A DNA stretch of 64,000 bases from Cryphonectria parasitica EP155 (Eukaryota > Ascomycota > Sordariomycetes > Diaporthales > Cryphonectriaceae): assembly GCF_011745365.1 (NCBI RefSeq), contig NW_024468910.1, forward strand, positions 1,950,068 to 2,014,067. Direction: 5' to 3'. The position numbers were made by a program, and so were the translations under genes. The notes under the pieces were generated by a model. That model searched no databases, was not told the DNA's origin, and saw nothing but the letters and a program-made list of their open reading frames with translations. Below, in pieces: positions 23,173 through 36,708 of this stretch (positions within the stretch are counted from its first letter, which is position 1; each line of letters opens with the position of its first letter).

Positions 23173-25480
23173 ATTGGATCATTAGATTTGATGATCGTTT
23201 GGAGGGATAGGGAAGGGGGGGGGGGGTAGCAGTGCGAGGGAGTAGAAGATGCTGCAGATTCTCGGAAGGCTGTGAAGGAAGAGAGAAGTGTTGAGAGGAG
23301 AGGAAAGAGAATGAAGTCTGGAGCAGACCAGACCAGACCAGGGCGTGGAGGAAGCATTGGCATCTTCACAGACTTGATATTCGTGCTTTGTGGCTGTCTT
23401 GCTTGGACCCTGACTTATTAGGAACATGACCCAACCAAGTGGAAAGGAGAGAGTGGGAGACCAGATGGTAGCAATGACATGATGCAAACTTCCACTCCTC
23501 AACCCAATATACTTTACAATGACGTGATTTATCATTGTCATGTTCCGGAAGATCTTGAGCTTTGACAAGACTGGATGGTGTGTGAAAGTGGACATATATC
23601 GATCCAAGTAGGCCAGCAAGAACCCTTACACCACAATGAGGCAGGGCATGCCGATATTTCCTGGAGACTTTGGTTTACAAAAGCCCAAATAGTAGTCAAA
23701 GAGGACATACAATGAGGAAATGAGGTTGCATTAAAGCATATTTCCACCTAAAATGTATCAAAACGCTTGATTTAAACCCTACTGAATGTAGTCTCTGGTG
23801 GCTTGTGAGTGGGACGGCCAGATTGCAAGAAGCTTTGTGTTTCAACATTTTGCTGATGCTTTGTATAGCTTTTGGGTGGTATTCAAATAACAAATTCCTT
23901 TGCCATCGACAAGAAGACATGAAACAGAAACCACAAAGTAAGAGAGCATTCTTTGCTTATTATCTTCCTTTTCTCCTCATGCTACTGCTGCTGATATCAA
24001 CACGGACACTGTCATGTCTGCGTTCGACAAGAGGTGCTGTGACGTGGAACAATAGGGAGCGCTGAGGCTCTTGGCACGACCATTTGGGTGTTTCCCATCT
24101 CAGACCGGGGGGGGGGGGGTTGGACTTCGGAAGGGTGGAATTGCACTCGTCCCGATGAAACCTTCTCTTCCTTCACGAAGCCCAGGTGGTCATGAGCCAG
24201 CACCCAGAACAAATTTGTGCCGAACGAAGAACCGACCAGCGTGCTGGCCCGTGCAAGGACGAGAGATTAGTTAGCGAATCATACTAGCATTATGTCTCTC
24301 TGTCATGGACCGCGCCGGGGACGTCTAGGAACGGGTAGCAACAGGTGTCTCGGTCCAGGGCTCGATAGCGGTCCGAGTGCAGTAAACTACGCGTCAGAGA
24401 AGTGCTGTCATTGTAGAATGTTCTGTGATCTCGTCAGCTATGCGCCCCAGGGGTCTTAGCCAGAGTCTGGAGGTGATCGCGGGAGATGGGGGCAGTGGAT
24501 GCCTCTCAGTCAGACATGAAAACCTGATTTCCGCACATTGTGGCTAGGAAGTCGTCCATTATAAAAAGGTTGATCATCATGAAGAGGCTTGGTGGGGGGC
24601 TAAGAAGAATGGCAGACAGTATGGGAGCCATGAGAAGACACTTACCAGGCCAAATATCAAGGCTGCCTAACCCCCGTCCCAGAGGATGGGCAGAGAGCAC
24701 ATTATCATCTCCATCATGGAGCAGAAGAGATCCTAATACTCAACGACTGAGGGCGGCTTGGGCTGCATCCCATGTTCACTCGCTTCACCTGGTGGCATGC
24801 ACCGATGCTTGTTGTGATGATGAAGGAAAAAGGGGGGTGAGAAATTTTGGTGCCAGAAATTTTGACGTCTGGGTTTTGCGTTCCGCGCTTTCGGGTGGGT
24901 GTGAGTGGATCTCAAAAATTAGGGCAGGTCCTCGTCCTTTTTTGCGACCAAGCATCTGCAGTGTGTCTCCACTTCTTTTCCCATTTTGGTCGCCTTCCAA
25001 GTTATTGTCAGGTCTGGAGTTTCATCACCAACGCCTATTCATTCGGAGCACATAATAACGCCAACGACGGTTCAACATTTCCAAAAAAATAAAAATAAAA
25101 AAAAATAACATACGCCTACATGAGTTTGCCAAAAAGAAGTGAACAAAAGGTACACAAATACAAGAGAGTGGAATGGTGCAGCTAAAACATAAACTTTCCA
25201 TTGCCATTGTCTCCACCCCCCTTGGTTCCCCCGCCTTCTTTCTGTCCCTCCTTGACTTGTCCTGTCCAAGGCTTCGCGAACAGGTGGTCGCCAGTTCCCA
25301 AGCATCTCTATCCTTTGGTCTGCTACAGATAGAAGAGACACTCAAAGACCAGGAACAAGAGACAAAGAGATAACATGCTTGGGCATCCATTTTTGCCCCA
25401 CTTCCTAACTCTCACCTGCAAGGCATCGAAATCAGAGGGGGCCGAGGTTCTCTTTCTTCTCGGGGGAAAACACACCTACT
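23173..25480. other. Gene-free stretch
   Basis: 2.3 kb upstream of rid and downstream of the small gene at 25481-26147. G runs occur at about 23217-23226 and 24109-24119, and an A-rich tract at 25081-25110. ORFs of up to 171 codons (24540-25055) are unsupported by any recognised motif. No repeat structure was seen. Confidence 0.5.
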
Positions 25481-26147
25481 TCACTCGACGCTCAGACCAG
25501 CAATCCGGCGGCTGCGACGGACGCCCTCAAAGAAGTCCTCGTTGGGGGCAACGGTCAGATCTGAGCACACACGTCCTGTCAGTGCCGTGACGGGCCATTT
25601 ATAATGATGATTCTGGTGATGGTGGTGATGAAAAAATTTGCGATGACAGCAACATACCAGCCTCATCCAGCCAGCGCTCAACAACACCGCCATATGTGTA
25701 AGCGCAGAGACGCTTGTCCAGAGGATAGTACATGTATTCAACCCATCCACGTATGTACTGGTTGCGGGAATACAGGGCGTGGACCTGGGCCAGCTTGATT
25801 CGCAGGCGAAGCTCCTGGTCCACCCAGTGCCCAAGGTTGTCCTGGAAGGTGGCACAGTAGTTTCTCCACTTGACAAAGACGTGGTTGTTAACGGGCAAGA
25901 CAGCCTCGCCTAACGCGGCCTTCCTGCCCTCGGGGCTAAATTTGATCAGCGAGTTCAGGAGGGCCCAAATGTTGCGTTTGACCTCCCAGAGGCGGTGGTC
26001 ACATGCTTTCCCAGTGGCATTGGGCGGCGCTGTGCCCTGGACTTCGGCGGGCGATGGGCCAAATTGGTCCAGGGGTGGTGCAGTCTCGACATTCATGGTG
26101 TCTTGTGTGGCAGAAGTTGCCCTGTCTACCATGACTGAAGAGCTCAT
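25481..26147 (-). CDS. Hypothetical protein, 194 residues
   Basis: Exon 1 is 26147-25658 and exon 2 is 25575-25481 (GTATGT...GACAG, phase 1), 194 residues. The start is the first ATG, MSSSVMVDRATSATQ. The middle has a compact, aromatic-rich helical region: LWEVKRNIWALLNSLIKF, FVKWRNYCATFQDNLGHWV, LRLRIKLAQVHALYSRNQY, IRGWVEYMYYPLDKRL. It ends in a basic tail RRSRRIAGLSVE. The splice is supported because it removes an out-of-frame poly-His stretch and gives a sensible C-terminus. No family was recognised. Composition and GC content match the neighbouring core genes, and spacing gives no operon-like clue. Confidence 0.6.
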
Positions 26148-29100
26148 TGTCTGTGATGCGTGAGTCAACCGTTCTTCGGGGGTGATGACTGGTGTGCCAC
26201 GTCCTTTTTTGGTGTGAGGGGTGAGCGAGAGAAAGAGAGAGGGTGTGTTCGCCTCGGAGGGAGCAGAGCAGAGAAAAGTGATTAGGCCAGTTGAGCGAGC
26301 TGAGGAGGAAAGATGCTACGGATTAAACAGAGCAGAGCAAAGTAGGATGGAGACTCACGTCCCTTTTTATGAACAGTCTCCGAGAGAATGTGGTGGGGTG
26401 TCTGAGAGGAGGTGAAGGAGGAGAGGAGGAGGAGGAGGAGGAGGAGGGAGAAATGACAGAGAATGAGAGGTGCAAACGAAATCAGGGCTACTCGAGGCCT
26501 TGTATCTGGTCTAGGCAGGCCACACACTACATTGGGGCCATACACGTATGATCGCTCGCCCGGCGGGCCGTCATACAGCATTTCCTTTACCCAAAATGGT
26601 TGAACCGTGCCACGCGAGATTTTGGGGCAATGGCAACCGAGAAGACTGCTTTTCCTCTGGTGTTTCTTTCATTTTCTTCGTCTTTCTCATCATGTTGTTC
26701 TTCGTAAGCGGGTTCCCGTGCCATTTCCCGCGAGACATGCATGAAATATGTATGATCCCCGTCTTCTAGATTGGTCCGCCCCCCTCAGCTCCACACCAAC
26801 GGGTCAGGATCGGTGTCAGCAGCAGAGAGAGAGGGAGAGGGGCCCAAGGCTCGTGTCGTTCGGAGAGTCAAACGGCTGAGAGTCTTCTCAAGCTTCATCA
26901 TTGTGTAAGTGAATGCAGATGCTTTCCCTCCACACACTTGGACAGATTAAAACAGCGAGGCGCAAAAGCTCTGGCTTACAGGAGAGGGGTTGAGCTGGCA
27001 AGAGATATCCTGCAGTGTTAGTACGCCCTCTCCTCGGTCACTTGGATTTGCTTTTTTTTTGGGTTGGGGGGGGGGGGGCCGCGACCAGGGCATCGCGCGT
27101 AATAATTTTGGCACAGTATCCAGGACTTCAGCCCTTTAGCAGACAGGGTCCTGTCGCCGTAGTGATGGACCCGAGACAGACGGGCAACGGGGATGGAGAA
27201 AAGGAAGAAAGAAAGGGAGAAGAAACAAGTGTAAAAGGCGTTTCAGTCAGGCAGCTACCCGCATGCGAGGAGAGGGGGCAGGGAGGGCCACATCCACTAT
27301 TGTAGCGCCACGTTCTCTCACTCTCTCACTCTTCACTTTAACGTTCTCGTATCAGGACTTGTACAGCTGAATGATAAGTCGAGGCGACATTGGAAAAATC
27401 AAAGACAGATCCTTGTCCCCCTCCTCGCCTTTCCCTCTCTCTATGACAGAGACAACTATTTCACGGGATTTTCAAAACTGGGTGCCAAACATTGAATGCT
27501 AGAAAATTGAATGTTAGGTACTGCATGGTTACGTATTGAATGTTGCATTGAGAATGTTAAAAATAAACCCGAGCGGGAATAAGAGCGGTTAGGAGGGGGG
27601 AGAGGGTGCGTTTTCAAACGGACACAATTCAAATGCCTGCCTTTTCTTCCCCAACATGATGAGAGATTGCTCCGAGAGCAACAAGATTCACAAAGTGTGT
27701 GTGGGTAGCAACATGCCGGGTCTACCTTGACGTGGTCATCCTGTACTATGGGGCTGTACCATAGTAGCATGATGCGCTCTCTGTACTTTGAAGGTACTTG
27801 TCGAGGAACGATGGATCCTGTTACGGCACCAGCCGTGCTGACCCACAACTTGACAGTCCCCATTTGGGTCCACATTCTTAAAATCCTGGCCCCACCAATC
27901 GCCCCGCTGCCACCGCCGTTTGAACTTCCGAGCTTGCTTGCTGGGTCAAGTCACCAACCATCGTGACGTCCATTGTCCGCCCCCGAAGGGGTAAGCTCAA
28001 GCCCTGGCGCCGAGGACTTATCCAGCATCTGGTCCCGATCAATCTGAGGTGTACATGTACCACCCACTGAACAAGATGTTGAGATCGATACCTAGCGGTA
28101 TGTAACCTGATACAAAGCCAGCACATATGCAGCATGTCTCGATGGCCTGCTTGGGTTCACTTACAAGGCAGTCAATCACGGGTATTGACAGGTCTGCCTG
28201 TTGACGACTCCTACTGGCCCGGGGGGGGGGGTGTCGGAGCGTACGGGTGGTATACAACAGAATTTTTCTTTTTTTTTCTTCTTCCTTTCCCTCCTCCTTT
28301 TTCGGAATGTGTTGCTGCTGCGTGGCTGCCGTCCGTGCCGAGGTGTGCTGAGTTGAGTCCTGCACAAGCCCGCCCACGCAGCCCGAGTGATGCCAACGCC
28401 GTCTTCCTCACCAAACGCACTCAGCATCAATCCCTGGCGCCATCTCTCCGGTGGCCAGTCCTGCTATGGCAAAAATCAAGTGCAGCTCTCTCCCCCCCCC
28501 ACACCCCCTCTCTCTGTGGCCATGCCACTACCCGCGATGCACCCAAACACGACAGCCTCAAATAAGCTGAGATCACCGTGTCATCAGATGTCAGGCACAG
28601 GAGGCAAGTCGTGGGGCTTGTGTTGTGGGCCCTTTGACAAATTGTAGGAACGCGCTCGACACTAAGGCGTGCAGGTGTGAGACATGTACGATGCAACATC
28701 AATGACGACGAGTTCCCAAGGTGCGCCCGGCCATATCTCGTCCCCCACCGAGCAGACAAACAGAAGGACGTGTCTTCCTCTGAAGTATTTTCCCCAACTC
28801 CTCCTAAACCAAAAGCTTTTCCTGAGACTTGAGACCGTGACATAAAGGTCAATGAGTTGGTTACGACATGCCGGCCGGTTTTCATGCATCGATCGCAGAT
28901 CCATGAATTGTTTGTACGACATTGGGAAGCAATACAAGCCCATCAGGTACCCTGGTCATGACCCCCCCTGGGCGGAGAGGTTAACTACATATCCGCCAAA
29001 AAAAAAAACCCCCCCTTTCCTTTTTTCTTTATTTTTTTATTATTTTATTAATTTTTTTTTATTTTTTTGGATGGATAATTGTGGTGCTGCAGGAAGGGGT

Positions 29101-30582
29101 TCCCAGCAGGCTCAAACGACGCAAATGTGCCCTTCCAGCAGGCTCCCGGTAGGCGTGCAAATTGCTCCAGACGAACGTCGCGTCGCTTGTTCGCCGACGC
29201 CCCCCCCCCCCACCCCTCCTTCCCTTCTTCCCACTCCTCATGCTTCTCCTCCTCTCTCCCAAATAGATCCCAAGATAAGGTCTGGTGAAGAAAAAAAACC
29301 ATGTGAACAATATTAATTGCTAACACATGATTGCAGGGGGGTGATTCACATCCTCAAGAATGGTAAGAAGCAAGCACTGACCATTCGGGCTCCGGCATAT
29401 ACGAGGGCGAGTTGCTTCTGATTTCCAGCTTCTTATCATTTCTGCAGGTCTATTGGGTGCAAGTTGCGAACTCTTCATGCAAGTCTGCAACTTGAGATTG
29501 CACAACATATGCGAAGCAGGCCAGCAACCCTCACCTCCACATCAACAAGGACGCGGGGTGGTAGGCGTATCGGCGAACCCCGTGACTGTCGAACCTGTTG
29601 GAATCGCGTCTCGCATGCTGCCGAAGCGTCACATGAAAAGAGAGCAGACGATGGAGCTGACCTCCGTCCATGCACTTCTGATACCGGCAGGAGGTTACGT
29701 GCATTTGCTATAGATGAAGGGTGGCGAGGACGAGGAGGACGAGGAGGACGAGGAGTAGGAGGAGGAGGAGGAGGAGGAGGCGGAGGAGGAGGCGGCCTGC
29801 AAGCGTGGCAATGAACAGGATAATCGGGCCACGGAGAGCTGCAGGTGAGGCGAGCATATTCATTTCCCTTCACCCCGCTGGCCAATTTCTGCACGGTCTC
29901 GCCCATTGCGGACCCGGGGATCAGAACTTGTGATGGGCTCTTCGCTTTTGTTTTTCCCCACCCCCCCTTCCCCCCCCCCTTATCTTGCAAGGCGGACGAG
30001 GGTGGGCAACAACGGGACCATGCATGTGGTGTGGAGAGTGGTGCTTGGTCTATTACGCCGTGGTCGCAGGTATTTCGTTTGACCAAACGGGATGAGTGGT
30101 GATATCACGATTGTTGGAGACCGGGTTACACTACAGCAGCTGCTGCTGTACTGTAATGCCCTGGGTCACTCCATCCATACTCCCCCTCGCCTTTCTATTG
30201 AACATTATAAAATACGGCATGTTGCCCCCAGTCCTTTACATGGCTTTCTGGCGGGAGCAATCCACTGCCCCTCCTCCTCCTCCTTCCCTGCCCTCACGGA
30301 TTCTCGATTGGTACAAAAAACAACACATCACAAGAAATTCCCAAGTCCTGAGTCTCCAGCTGTTCTTCTTGAGAGACCTTCATTCCTGTCATTCCCAAGT
30401 CCTTACAATACAACCCACACTTACACATACACACATACATTTGCACGCCAACACATAAGTACACAAACACACCGGGATTGAACAGAGAGCAAACGCCTAC
30501 ACCTACCTACACTCAAGCCCAATTGCGCACCCATCTACCCATCCACCCATTCCTAGACTCCCCACGCCCCCCCCCCCCCCAA
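26148..30582. other. Long gene-poor stretch with simple repeats
   Basis: About 4.4 kb without a supportable gene. It holds a GAG/GGA tract at about 26400-26455, G runs at 27067-27078 and 28221-28230, T/C-rich tracts at 28997-29070, a C run at 29201-29211, a long GGA/GAC-type tract at about 29715-29805, and a C run at about 30567-30580 ending directly before the next gene's ATG. ORFs of up to 203 codons here (for example minus 29475-30086) are driven by these repeats: poly-Gly on plus, poly-Pro on minus. Confidence 0.55.
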
Positions 30583-32357
30583 ATGGGAAGCTTCATCGCC
30601 ATGGAGACGCAGAACGTTGAGCTTGCCCGTTGTCTTCCTATCAGGGATGCACGAGCCTCTGCCGTCGACAATGTCCGGCGTTCTACTGCCGGGCGAGCCA
30701 TGGCCATGGGGGATGAGATGCAGTCGGGGTCTGCAGACCAAGATGAAGGAGGTATGTGTGCTGCTGGCCATCTGATGGGTGCGACCTGCATACAAAAAAT
30801 ACTGACTTTCCATACATAAGAGCTTCAGCAGCAGGCGTCAGCGCGGCCAAGCAAGAGACGTCTCTCCGGAACTTGCGAGGACAGCCAGTCGCCTATCAAG
30901 AGGCCGCAGCTGCCGCAGACGGACGCTCAACAACATGGCGTCAAAGATGAGACAGTGACACAGCCGGTGGTGCGCCGGGAGGTTTGTAATGAGGATTTTC
31001 CATCACATAGAATGAGGCCGGCCAGCTGATCAGACTGATGCAGGCATCATGCGCGCTACATCACCCGACGCCTATCCGCCCCGAGCAGGGCCCGGCGTCG
31101 TTCCTTGAGAACTCTGCCGACCACCCTCACCCGCAGGGCCCTCTCGGCTTGGTCCCAAGAGCTTGTCGCAGCGCCCCCGCGCTGGGCTTGTCTGGCGATA
31201 CGTATCGGACAGAACACTGTCGGTCGGACAGCTACCTTTGCCGGCCATGCATCCTCACCACCACCTCGGAGAGTAACGAGGTCGACAACACTAATGTCAA
31301 CATGAATGTTGATAATACTGTCGACAACACCAGTCAAAGCAATGTCGGCAGCCATGCTGCCCCGGCTACAGTTCAGGTGTGGACTACCTACATTCCAGTG
31401 ACGCTCCTCCTCCCTTTTCAGACCGGCCCATTCGACTTTTATAGGATCGATCTTGGTGCAGATACGCACCCTCGTCCGCGTCAGCAGCTGGCCGCCCGCT
31501 GGACCTTCCAGTGGTATCTCCACAGCACATTCCCCCTGGGTGTCAATCTCGCAGTCGCATCCATCTCACTCGGCCTTGACCGCGTTCCCACCCCTAGAAC
31601 TTTGCGAAAGGCTACATATGGTTGTGCCAAGTTGAGACAGCTGTCACAGGCAGGCTCTGGAGGTCCAGACGTCGTCGCCCAGTACTTCCGGCTCAACTTA
31701 TTCCCTGACCCCTCGCTTGTAGACGCCGTGGGCCGCGCCGACAGATGCTCCACGGATGTTGGTCCCCACATATGGTACGGATACACCCACAACTTTTTCA
31801 CTCCCACACAGGCACACTTTTTCAACAATGAGGCTCGAGCACTGCCGTCCCACACAAGGGTGGAGTACCCGTTCCTCCTCATCGAATTCGCAGAAGCCCC
31901 AGCCTTATCTGCGAACCTGGACGGACCCGTTGCGCGATGCTTTGAGAACTCGGCGCCCTTCGCCAAGATGGTCGCCCGCCTCAACCACCTGCTGTCCAAG
32001 TGGGCCATGCACAGGACCCAGCCCGTCAACCAGAGCGTGTTCATGGTTGCCATGAGCACCACATCGGCCCGGCTCTACGTCGCATGGTACGATGGCGACA
32101 ACACTATCCATCTGTCGATCCTTGGCTATTTTAATCTCGAGGAACGCGATGAGTACCTGCGCCTCCACAGATATATCACGAAGATCCTCGTCTGGGGAGG
32201 GCGTGTCAGGCTACACGAGCTCTACTGCGCCTTGAACGAACTTGAATTTGTCTCGAGGTGGAGGCAGTGGGTCAGCGCCGTGGTGGCTGCCCATGTTGCT
32301 GCTCACGCTGCTGCTACTAATCCTCAGCCGCCGGCCGTAATGGTCGCCCACGGTTGA
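30583..32357 (+). CDS. DUF7924-like protein with degenerate PD-(D/E)XK-type core
   Basis: Exons 30583-30751, 30821-30981 and 31044-32357 give 547 residues. The N-terminus contains a basic nuclear-type stretch (PSKRRLSG and IKRPQLPQ). The C-terminal half has the layout of the fungal DUF7924 domain: VEYPFLLIEFAEA, CFENSAPFAKMVARLNHLLS, SVFMVAMSTTSARLYVAW, YLRLHRYITKILVWGGRVRL. Relatives usually read PFLxxEFK at the first block, giving the E-x-K of a PD-(D/E)XK nuclease fold. Here E-F-A-E-A lacks the Lys, so nuclease activity is unlikely if the fold assignment is right. Introns 1 and 2 are short and their phases agree. An 11-14 base C run abuts the start codon. It is convergent with the CFEM receptor gene. 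Biological role unknown. Confidence 0.66.
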
Positions 32358-33843
32358 ATACTTGAATCCATTCTACGAATCCGTCGCGAAGAAGAGAGAC
32401 AGATTGTTCACGGCAATGGGGACGGAACCATGACAGTGGTCAACGGCATTCTTGGGAGAGTCTACAGTACAATGGCTCCCCAGGTGTTCTGTATTGCCAG
32501 ACAGACTATCACTTGTTTCCAGACGGAGGTGGCCGGGCGGGTCTTTGGGAATGGATTGAAATATGCCCGCAGCTGAAAGGTAGCTGCTGGTTTGGCAAGT
32601 GTGCTTTGTCTGTTCATTTTTGTATTCTTTGCGCGCCCCCCCCCCCCCCTTCCCGAAAAAAAAAAAAAAACCAACCAACCATACCACCATGACTCCGTCT
32701 CATGGATGTCTGGTCGTGTGTCGCCGTCATCAAAACTCTAGCGATTCGTGCGGCGGGGGCAAACCTGTCGATGTCAGGGTGTCACCTATCTTAGGCGACA
32801 ATGACTCCTCAAGGCACGGCGATGGTGTCAACCCAAGGCTTTCCCCGGAATCCCACCCCGTCGCCCAATTCCAAGTCACCTTTGTTTGGTATTCCTGTTT
32901 GAACCTTGGCAACGGCTCTATTAGGGGTCATTACTCTCACATGTCGTCTTCTTTTGAAATGGGTTTGGTTATTCAGGTCTGCAGCCTCTGCTCTGCGGAG
33001 GATGTGTTTTCACTTTGGCGCTGCCATTGTCGTGTTGTGGACACCGAAGGAGGCGAGCTAAATGGCCCACTGCCCTACCGTTGGTCGTCTGTTCCGTAGT
33101 TTCTTTTACAAAAGTACGCTATGTGCCGTCGTGTGTAAACCCCGTACATTAGCTATATGAAGATGCTTAATAAATATATGTATATATGTATACACTTGAG
33201 ATACAAAGTTGGTAAGAAGCCTTCTTCGCACGCTGTGTTTGTGACTGCCTGAATTGCTGAGGTCGAGCGGGTAAAGACTTGGGCAGAGGAAGACGAGGAT
33301 AGGCGTCAATGATGGTAGGTGCTCGATATATTGCAACCTTGAATTGACGTCGGGCTGTCTGGCCTGATGCCACAGTAGCAATAAGAGACGCCCAACCACC
33401 AGCAAAATTTGAATACACGTTCGTATCAAGACTGGTGCCGGACAGAGTCAGCCGTCTCTCTCCCAGCGCGTTCTCCTCGCGGCCTGACCGTCACCCATGT
33501 TTTAGTGAGCTTAACGGAAACGTACTTGGTTGGAATATTTGGGACATCCTCAATAACGATCTCACTAACGAGCGTGATGTTACCTCAGCCAATAAATTCA
33601 GATGAACCGAACAGCCTACAGCCATTCAACCATGTTCCCTGCTTGAGACAGGGCTTGACTTCAGCAGCCAGTAAATATCCGGTGCCATGCAACAGCACAG
33701 CTGAGCCTATCAGGTTCAGGGGACGACGAGGTATGCAAATTAACTCTTCTGCCGGCTAAACAACCAAGGCGAATCATATCATCGTCTCTCCAAAACTCTA
33801 ATATTTACACATATTGTTTGTTATATACAAAATGCTGAACTGA
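32358..33843. other. Convergent spacer
   Basis: 1.5 kb between the stop codons of the DUF7924-like gene and the CFEM receptor gene. A C run (about 32637-32649) is followed at once by an A run (32657-32670). ORFs of up to 166 codons (32599-33099 plus) match nothing recognised. Confidence 0.5.
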
Positions 33844-35410
33844 CTATGTCTCTCCTTGTTGTGAATCTTTCACATCACTGTGGGTCATAGACTTTGATGG
33901 CTGCGATTCACTCCAGTGGTTTGAAGGAGCCCACTCCGGAAGTTCTGAGAATTCCTCAGTATTGGTGATGTTTCGTTTTCCCGGGATCGCAGACCCTGCA
34001 TCCCCTGGCCTCCTTGTCTTGAGGGTACTGATCGAAACTACAAGCTTGCCGAACCACGGCCTCAAAGGAGGCAGGGATCCGCAGACAATAATGCAAGTAG
34101 CTTCGATCAGCGACCAGACCACAGTATTAACATTGTCGTCTAGATGGATTGTTAGTTGAGTGAAAACCTTGCATAGAACATCGCCTCCTCGACACGGGGC
34201 TGACTTACATGTGGCATCAAACGTTTTGCTAAACTGTACGAGATACTTGAGGCGGATCATGCTTGTGACGGTCGCGCTACGAGGCTGGTCAGTACGGGGA
34301 AATGGTGTATCAAGTAACTTCTTCGGATGAATCTGACTTACAAGGAGGCCAGGCCAAACATGAGACCAACACCAATGCGCTGCCTGGCGCTAATCTGCAG
34401 TTTTCGTAGCTCTGGGATCGGGAGAAGTACGAGGACGATGTCTTCAACGATAGAAAGTACGGCGCCGGCGTAACCTATCGCATTGACATCCAGACATTGG
34501 CCAACGATGAAATGATTCCAGATGGCTTCAACAGGGCGGCACTGGAATGCGATGACGAAGGTGAATGAGATGACTGAGAGACCGCAGTAACAGAGACATC
34601 CGTAGCAAACCAAGTGAAACCATCTGGCCGTGAAGACGCGCATATACAATAGGATAATAGAGGCCTTGGCGACCAACTTTACCCAGGTGTAAATGATCTC
34701 GACGGCGTAGAATATTTGCAGCAGATGTGCGGCATTGGCCACTTGCACATCCCAATAATGCAGGCCGAAGCCCAGCTGTGCACTCGCCAGTTCCAGACCG
34801 GCGCCCACAACCAGCAAGACGGCCGAGGCGACAGCCATCCAGTCATCGCCCCACAGTCTTCCTGTCCGGTGAAGCCGCGCCACGCACCGCATGCTGACAA
34901 CGACGACTGATAATGCGAGGGCGACGATGGCCGCCAAGCGCACATCGCTGACCCGGCTTTCAATGGGAAAAGCGGCGCATGTTGCTATAAGAAGACTCCC
35001 CGTGGTCACCTGCTCGCTGAATGGACAGGATGTCTGCACACAGGTCGACATGCCAGAGAGTAATGTGTCATTGGTGCACAGGCAGTCCTCCAAAAGTGTG
35101 AGATTGGTGAGTGAGCATCCTGCGCTCAAGACACCCTCTTCAGTACATGGTAACTGTGAAATGATGCTTTCTGTTAACCAACTTTTGATCACTTTCGCAT
35201 GCTCTTTCTTTCTCTTCGCCCCCCCCCCTTCTCCTCTCCCTCCCCCGGGCCCCCAGACTCCTCTTTTCCACCTTGTCGCGTTCAAATCGGCACAGGAGAA
35301 CTTACAGCACAACTTGGTATCTGCGAAAAAGTATCGGACACGGACTGAGCAAGAGCTCTGCCTGCCATCAAAGAGACAAAGAGAGTTGTGAAACTTGCTG
35401 TGCAACGCAT
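33844..35410 (-). CDS. CFEM-domain 7TM receptor-like protein (PTH11 type)
   Basis: Four minus-strand exons, 35410-35306, 35153-34342, 34276-34209 and 34139-33844, code 426 residues. A signal peptide (MRCTASFTTLFVSLMAGRAL) precedes a CFEM domain: P-S-C-A-L-P-C formed across the first splice, then GCSLTNLTLLEDCLCTN, CVQTSC and ATCA, the eight-cysteine pattern. Seven hydrophobic helices follow (from about residue 98), with W-G-D-D-W-M after the second, FHLVCYGCLCYC, FQCRPVEAIWN and LPIPELRKLQ; exon 4 gives YDNVNTVVWSLIEA. This matches fungal rhodopsin-like integral membrane proteins related to PTH11. Some relatives act in surface sensing during plant infection; a ligand cannot be inferred. The C-terminal 90 residues are cytosolic and Ser-rich. 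All splice phases agree. Confidence 0.86.
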
Positions 35411-36708
35411 ATTGTTCAGATGCGGGCGTCGCTTTGGAATAGTGCAAGTAACACACAACTGGATGATGTTTGTCCGCCGAACAGAAGGTGTGAAAGAAGA
35501 GACGAGACCAGAAAGTGAGCGCCTAAGAAAAAATCCCCCCCCCCCCCCCACTTCCTTGGAAGGCCAAATTCCAGATGGGAAAACCTTTCCGCTGGCCGTT
35601 CTCAGCGGAACTTTCCACCCTTGATACACAACTATGCGTAGAAGATGTCACAAAGCCAGGAACCATCGGAGTCTAGCCCGGTCACAGGTTATGATGGGCT
35701 GCCAGTATCGTCCCATACCACTTTTCTTGATCCGGATCATGTCCCGGGAACGCTGTAGTCTGATAGGATGCTTTGCAGGCACGGTTCCAACCTAAATGAG
35801 GTGGCTAAGTCCAAGTCATGCTAGCCTGAAACCACGACGCAGGACCCGTTAGGCGTGTGGGGACGAGGGCCCGGCGGGATCATGCCTGATCCAGGGGCAG
35901 AGCTAGTGAGGAGAATTTACTAATATTCCTTTCGGAGAGGACAACCGAGTTACCATTCTGCAAGGAGTTTAACGGCAAAGAACTATTAGGACGCACATTC
36001 CCGCGGAGTGCCGTTTTGGTGCTTGTTGGGTCCTTTTTCGTATGCGGACGCCACAAGGGAGAGAAGATATTGATGGGGTCCTGTTTTTACAAAAACGGGC
36101 GATGAGCCGAGGTCTAGTTGCATCGGGGCAAACGGCAATGTTAGGGAAAGGAGCCGCTGCAGCTAGGTGTGTGATTGACACAATCTGTGCGCGATGCAGT
36201 CAAGTGCGAATCCTGGCTTAGTATCACACCTTCTGCTTTTGTACATCCGAGAGAGAACTTCATTTCATTTCTTTTTCCCTCCTGTTCGACTGTGAACCTT
36301 TATTCTATAAGGATTTCTCATCCTCTCCTATGCTCTTGAGATCTTCATTCACTCAGGTGCCGTTCTTTCTACACATCCACGCTGAGTTTGGTAGAAGCGC
36401 TTGCTCTTTTTGAACGTCGGATTTTTCTCAAACAACAGCGCTAGAGTTCTGCTTTTATTGGACTCTTCCCAAGAAATAAATGTTCCGAAATAATAATCCT
36501 TCTATTTCGCCTCGCCTTCACTCTTTGATTCAGTCTCCGAACGTGTGCTCTTGCTTAATAGTGAGTTAGTATTACAGGCAAGCCTAGTTGGAATAGCTTC
36601 AGCACCAAGCTAGAGCGATGCTAGATTTATACAATCTACCTTGCAGCATGAATAAATTATTCTGCAATTTACAGAATAAAATTATGACTTAGATTCTTAA
36701 TAAAAATA
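35411..36708. other. Boundary between core and accessory DNA
   Basis: A C run of about 15 lies at 35537-35551, upstream of the receptor gene. From about 36,200 the sequence becomes clearly AT-richer and open frames longer than 60 codons disappear. No gene or complete repeat is recognised. Confidence 0.5.

Noticed and set aside
26369..26551. Small acidic ORF with a poly-Glu run
   Set aside because: Entirely explained by the GAG repeat near 26400-26455.
29475..30086. 203-codon minus ORF with poly-proline
   Set aside because: Generated by the GGA/GAC microsatellite at about 29715-29805; poly-Gly appears on the other strand.
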